NCBI GenBank assembly: GCA_002347925.1
Contig: DDYL01000211.1
Span: forward strand, 47,115 to 56,749
DNA: 9,635 nucleotides
Reading direction: 5' to 3'
Source: Chloroflexi bacterium UBA2235
GTDB lineage: Bacteria; Chloroflexota; UBA11872; UBA12225
Shown: one piece after another, positions 6,571 to 9,635 of the stretch
How the letters are laid out: each line of letters starts with the position of its first letter
Position numbering within the stretch: position 1 is the stretch's first letter
Program-made: the position numbers and the translations under genes
Notes under the pieces: model-generated
What the model was told of the DNA's origin: nothing
What the model saw: the letters and a program-made list of their open reading frames with translations, nothing else
Databases searched by the model: none

Positions 6571-6608
6571 GGAAGGTGCGGCCTGCGCAGATGGAAGCTG
6601 CACCTTCC
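6571..6608 (+). terminator. Hairpin between convergent genes, probable terminator
   Basis: GGAAGGTGCGGC (6571-6582) and GCTGCACCTTCC (6597-6608) form a 12-bp stem around a 14-nt loop, starting 6 nt after the stop of the TIM-barrel gene. In plus-strand RNA the imperfect position is a G-U wobble, so the stem is continuous; in minus-strand RNA it is a C-A mismatch. The loop contains the self-complementary CTGCGCAG. The downstream U-tract is weak (TGCTCTCGATTT). The structure fits the end of the rightward transcript and might also slow the leftward one. Confidence 0.55.
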
Positions 6609-6634
6609 TGCTCTCGATTTGGTCCGCAACCCGG

Positions 6635-7639
6635 TCAACCGACCGGTTCGGGCCTCCCTGAGACTGCTGACCGGTACGCGGCTTCAGTGACTTGGGCAAC
6701 ACGCAAGCCGCAGACGGCCGGAGCTTGCGGGCCTGCTACCTCGCCACGAATTGCGGCGATAAAGTCCTCCAACGGCCGGACGTCTCGTGCCCCCGCGCCT
6801 CGCGGAAAGACCAAGTCGCCACCCTTGACCTGGTAACTGAGGCCATCGGCGCGACCGAGGCGCATCACACCCTCTGTCCCGTAGAAAGTCAGTTCCTCGC
6901 GCCACGGTTCCGCCGAGAGACTTGTCGCCGCAAAGGTCGCCCGTGCGCCGTTGGTGAACTTGATTGATGCCGCTGTGATCACATCCACATCGGTCCCAAA
7001 CTGATCGATCTCTGCGTAGACGCGTTCCGGTTCAAGGCCGGAAACCCAAAGCATCATGTCCACAATATGACTCCCGGTATCAATGAAATGCCCACCTCCG
7101 GAGAGTGCCGGGTCGGCACGCCAAGATGCGCCCGGCCGGAAGTTCTCCAGGCAGTCCTGCGCGATGAGTACGGTTATGAGACGAAGGTCTCCGAGCGTCC
7201 CTGAATGCACAAGGTGACGAGCGAGCCGAAACTGCGATTGCCCGTGCCTCTGGTAGCCAATCGCCAAAGTCCGCGAATTCTTCTCGGCAAGCTCCATGAC
7301 CCGGCGCGCGTCAGCGGCGGTTGTCGCCAACGGCTTCTCGCACAAGACATGCAAGCCTGCGTTGAGAGCTATTTCTATCTGCGGTGCGTGTTGGGTATGC
7401 GGGGTCGCTATTACAACCGCATCCATGTGGGACCCGGCAACCATCGCTTCAAGTGACGTGAATTGCGCCGGATGCGGAGACCCCAATGGGATGACCCGTC
7501 CGACAAACCCCTCCATCGCTTCCGCATTGACATCCGCGATGGCCACCAGCGTTGCGTCATCGCGGTTCAGGATGTCGCGCGCGTGACCGGCACTGATACC
7601 GCCGGTACCCAGAATGCCAAACCGCATCGGTTCCTTCAT
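6635..7639 (-). CDS. Gfo/Idh/MocA-family NAD(P)-dependent oxidoreductase
   Basis: The 334-residue cytoplasmic dehydrogenase is of the glucose-fructose oxidoreductase / inositol 2-dehydrogenase / MocA type, which oxidises or reduces a hydroxyl of a sugar, sugar acid or cyclitol. The N-terminal Rossmann domain has the nucleotide loop GTGGIS (11-16) after a beta strand. EKP (101-103) carries the family's conserved lysine. The C-terminal domain has GGGHFIDTGSH (181-191), the site of the catalytic Asp187/His191 pair. Length is typical. The ATG at 7639 has AAGGAG (7648-7653) 8 nt upstream; an ATG four codons later is possible but lacks such a site. It starts 50 nt after the stop of the dehydratase-like gene on the same strand, so the two probably form an operon. 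The substrate cannot be inferred from motifs, since this family is very diverse. Confidence 0.93.
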   Translation of the reverse strand: MKEPMRFGILGTGGISAGHARDILNRDDATLVAIADVNAEAMEGFVGRVIPLGSPHPAQFTSLEAMVAGSHMDAVVIATPHTQHAPQIEIALNAGLHVLCEKPLATTAADARRVMELAEKNSRTLAIGYQRHGQSQFRLARHLVHSGTLGDLRLITVLIAQDCLENFRPGASWRADPALSGGGHFIDTGSHIVDMMLWVSGLEPERVYAEIDQFGTDVDVITAASIKFTNGARATFAATSLSAEPWREELTFYGTEGVMRLGRADGLSYQVKGGDLVFPRGAGARDVRPLEDFIAAIRGEVAGPQAPAVCGLRVAQVTEAAYRSAVSGRPEPVG

Positions 7640-7689
7640 CGTGCACTCTCCTTGCCTTGCTCTTTTGCCAAACCGCTACAGACCCGCGT

Positions 7690-8874
7690 TCACTCGTACG
7701 TCACTCGACCCGTCTCGTGACGGCGGACATACTCCCAGTCGATTGTTACCCCGAGCCCCGGCCCCTGCGGTACCGGCACGTGCCCATTCTTGTCAATCGC
7801 GTCCAGGTCATCAGAATAGTCAAGATAGATTGGTGCTCGTGTCGTGCGGATCGAGGGATGAACGAGCCCCAGTTCGTAATAGTTCGTGTTCCTGATCGAC
7901 GCCATGCAGTGTCGATGCTCCGGCGTGGGAGCATGGATCTCGACATCCATCCCGAGACCCTCGGCGGCGTGGGCAATCTTCATCAACCCGGTGACACCAC
8001 CGTCATAGTGGGCATCCGCCCGCAGGTAATCCGTACCTCCTGCAAGCGAGAAATCGATGTGAGACTCCACGTTCCGGACATGTTCACCTAGCAGCAGTGG
8101 CGTCTTGATCAGCTCACGCATGCGCTTGTGCGCGAACGCCGAGATGCCTCCGTCCTTATATGGATCCTCGTACCAGAAGAATTCGGCCTCGTCACACGCC
8201 CGGCCAACCCGAAGTGCATCCGCCCAGGTGTCGTACTCGCACGCCGGATCAAGCATCAGGTCCATCGTGTCGCCGACAGCACGGCGTGCGGCTAGGACGT
8301 TCGCAACCTCACGCCGGATGTATCCTCGATCAGCGGGGTCATTTCCCCATCCATGGATCTTGTACGCGGAGTAGCCCATCTCCCGGCACTGCAGCGCGAA
8401 ATCTGCGAACGCCTCGGGTGATGAGAGCCCTCCGGTAGCAACATGGTCGCCATGCAGCGTGCTTGCGTACGCCGGCAGGGTCCGCTTCCAACCGCCAAGC
8501 AGTTCGTAGAGCGGGGCACCGTAGGCCTTGCCGGCAATGTCCCAGAGTGCAATGTCGATCGCACTCAACCCGAACTTGTCCACTTTCCGCAAGGCCCGCT
8601 TCATGTCGTTGTACAAGCGCTCACGCTCGAGCGGGTTCTTTCCAATCAGGTACGACGCCACCTGGCCAACTTGCGCGTAGGTGTTGCGATCCCCACCGGC
8701 ATGCTCACCCGTGACGCCCTCGTTGGTCTCGATGGTGAGAACATGTCCGCGAGCCTCACGCTTCGCACCGGGCAGATAGACCGAGTTGAAACCGTTGTAG
8801 TCGCTTCCCAGATCCGCCAGCGTGTAGCCATATTCGATAACCGTCATCCGGGTGATTGCCAATCCACGTCTCAC
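7690..8874 (-). CDS. Enolase-superfamily (mandelate racemase/muconate lactonizing type) enzyme, probable sugar-acid dehydratase
   Basis: From the GTG at 8874 the protein has 394 residues, usual for this superfamily. Members abstract the proton alpha to a carboxylate in a Mg-dependent TIM barrel, giving dehydration, racemisation or cycloisomerisation. The capping domain covers about residues 10-130. Barrel motifs are YKIHGW (171-176, at the second-strand base position, with Lys-x-His in place of the usual Lys-x-Lys), LDP with metal ligand Asp209, YEDP with Glu236, GEH with Glu264, ADAHYDGG (286-293), and EIHAP with His314 as a candidate acid/base. The full metal triad argues for an active enzyme, and the neighbouring dehydrogenase favours a sugar-acid dehydratase role (inference). 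The frame stays open 112 codons upstream, across the dop start in antisense. The GTG is chosen for its strong ribosome site; an ATG nine codons in (8847) is the alternative. Confidence 0.92.
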   Translation of the reverse strand: MRRGLAITRMTVIEYGYTLADLGSDYNGFNSVYLPGAKREARGHVLTIETNEGVTGEHAGGDRNTYAQVGQVASYLIGKNPLERERLYNDMKRALRKVDKFGLSAIDIALWDIAGKAYGAPLYELLGGWKRTLPAYASTLHGDHVATGGLSSPEAFADFALQCREMGYSAYKIHGWGNDPADRGYIRREVANVLAARRAVGDTMDLMLDPACEYDTWADALRVGRACDEAEFFWYEDPYKDGGISAFAHKRMRELIKTPLLLGEHVRNVESHIDFSLAGGTDYLRADAHYDGGVTGLMKIAHAAEGLGMDVEIHAPTPEHRHCMASIRNTNYYELGLVHPSIRTTRAPIYLDYSDDLDAIDKNGHVPVPQGPGLGVTIDWEYVRRHETGRVTYE

Positions 8875-8880
8875 AAATAT

Positions 8881-8887
8881 CCCCTCT
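8881..8887 (-). promoter_or_regulatory. Ribosome binding site that fixes the GTG start of the dehydratase-like gene
   Basis: AGAGGGG on the minus strand lies 6 nt before the GTG at 8874. The in-frame ATG at 8847 and the far upstream ATG at 9210 have no comparable site, and 9210 would run the gene antisense through the dop 5' end. Confidence 0.7.
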
Positions 8888-8994
8888 TTCACGACCGCGA
8901 GCATGGAGATGCGGCCTCGGCGGTCACAATAGCGCGCCCGGTGAAGGTGCGTCGGCGCTGAGGCTTTCCGGTCATCCAGAACACCGAAATACAG

Positions 8995-9003
8995 TGCTAG
9001 ACT
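8995..9003 (+). promoter_or_regulatory. Extended -10 promoter element for a leaderless dop transcript
   Basis: TGC followed by TAGACT matches an extended -10 box (TGN plus TANNNT). The hexamer 8998-9003 ends 6 nt before the ATG at 9010, so transcription would start on or beside the first base of the start codon. No ribosome binding site is present, and the TAG of this box is an in-frame stop, excluding an upstream start. No clear -35 is visible, as is common for extended -10 promoters. Confidence 0.5.
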
Positions 9004-9009
9004 GACCTC

Positions 9010-9635
9010 ATGCGTCGACCGGTAGGTATAGAAACTGAATACGGCCTGAACTGCGAGGGCTTCTCCGCGACCAGTCCCGGGGCGCCAACCGGGCCAACCG
9101 ATGGCCCGCCAGGAGTCGACTTCGGTTACGAGTGCGCAAGCATCGTTCGGGCGGTGCCTTTCCCCGGCGCTTTCCGCGGGTGGGACTACCGGGGCGAGGA
9201 TCCCTACCAAGATTTGCGAGGCATACGCGCTGACAGGCTTGCGCGCGATCCGAATGACCTAGAGGGACCGGACGAGAGAAGCCGGAAACTCACACGCGAC
9301 GAGCTGCTGGCGAACACGGTCCTGCTAAATGGTGCGCGGTACTACAACGACCACAACCATCCCGAATACTGCACCGAGGCAACCCCGGATCTATTGGAAC
9401 TCGTGGCCCAGGACCGCGCGGGGGAACGGATTGTCCATGCCAGTGAAACGGCGCGGAACGAAGCCCTTGCCCGGGAAGTCGGACCGGCGACACGCGTCCG
9501 GCTGCTGAAGAACAACACCGACTACCACGGGCGAAGCTACGGAATGCACGAGAACTATCTCTGTGCACGGTCAACCCCGCTGGACTCACTCGTCAGGGGG
9601 ATGACGCCCCACCTCGTCACTCGCCAACTCTATGC
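9010..9635 (+). CDS. dop: Dop-like Pup deamidase/depupylase (Dop/PafA family), 5' part, runs off the right edge
   Basis: The first 208 codons encode a carboxylate-amine-ligase-fold enzyme of the Pup-proteasome system. Dop deamidates the Pup C-terminus and removes Pup from tagged proteins; its relative PafA attaches Pup. Visible motifs are GIETEYG (6-12, with Mg/ATP ligands Glu8 and Glu10), NGARYYNDHNHPEY (107-120, with Asp114 aligning to the catalytic Asp), a KNNTD segment (167-171), and YGMHENYL (177-184). About 95 residues separate the first two motifs, including WDY and an ExPxxDxRG segment (58-71). This matches the loop insertion of Dop; PafA has a far shorter interval. Dop is therefore favoured, though a divergent PafA cannot be excluded without the C-terminus. 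The start is forced by the in-frame TAG at 8998-9000. It is divergent from the dehydratase gene, with 135 nt between them. Confidence 0.85.
   Translation, partial: MRRPVGIETEYGLNCEGFSATSPGAPTGPTDGPPGVDFGYECASIVRAVPFPGAFRGWDYRGEDPYQDLRGIRADRLARDPNDLEGPDERSRKLTRDELLANTVLLNGARYYNDHNHPEYCTEATPDLLELVAQDRAGERIVHASETARNEALAREVGPATRVRLLKNNTDYHGRSYGMHENYLCARSTPLDSLVRGMTPHLVTRQLY

Noticed and set aside
8875..9210. Upstream extension of the dehydratase-like gene to an ATG at 9210
   Set aside because: The extra 112 codons run antisense through the dop start and are not like the enolase capping domain. The GTG at 8874 has a strong ribosome site.
1..9635. CRISPR arrays, tRNA or rRNA genes, insertion sequences, attachment sites
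   Set aside because: No regularly spaced repeats, clover-leaf genes, transposase-like frames or terminal inverted repeats were seen. The window reads as ordinary chromosomal genes.

Overview
The window is GC-rich and tightly packed, with seven complete protein genes and two more cut by the window edges. Two traits hint at the host: a complete form I aerobic carbon monoxide dehydrogenase (CODH), and a Dop/PafA-family gene of the Pup-proteasome system read from an apparently leaderless start. Together with the base composition, they suggest an Actinomycetota-like bacterium or a CO-oxidising Chloroflexota (Thermomicrobia-like) relative. This is inference only: no rRNA or other marker is present.

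Left part (1-5369, all on the minus strand, so read right to left). The CODH structural operon runs coxM (FAD subunit), coxS (two [2Fe-2S] clusters) and coxL (Mo/Cu catalytic subunit). The genes are coupled by a 1-nt overlap and a 1-nt gap. CoxL carries AYRCSFR, the form I signature with the copper-ligating cysteine, and the M-S-L order is also that of form I. A hairpin follows coxL. Next, 182 nt on, comes an XdhC/CoxI-family maturation factor with an unusual C-terminal YHS metal-binding module. Beyond it lies the 5' part of a membrane-anchored protein whose family I cannot fix.

Middle (5370-8874). A 334-nt divergent intergenic region separates coxM from a plus-strand sugar-phosphate-isomerase-like TIM-barrel gene. 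That gene has two hairpins, one a near-ideal palindrome, just before its ribosome binding site. It converges on a minus-strand pair: an enolase-superfamily (mandelate racemase type) dehydratase-like gene followed by a Gfo/Idh/MocA dehydrogenase. A hairpin lies between the convergent genes. The three enzymes look like one catabolic module for a sugar, sugar acid or cyclitol. The substrate cannot be read from sequence, and no transporter or regulator is visible.

Right edge (8875-9635). Divergent from the dehydratase is the first 208 codons of a Dop-like Pup deamidase/depupylase. An in-frame stop lies 12 nt before its ATG and is part of a likely extended -10 box, which places the transcript start at or very near the A of the ATG.

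The most original lead is the CODH-linked XdhC-YHS fusion, which might deliver or sense the metal needed to build the Mo-S-Cu centre.
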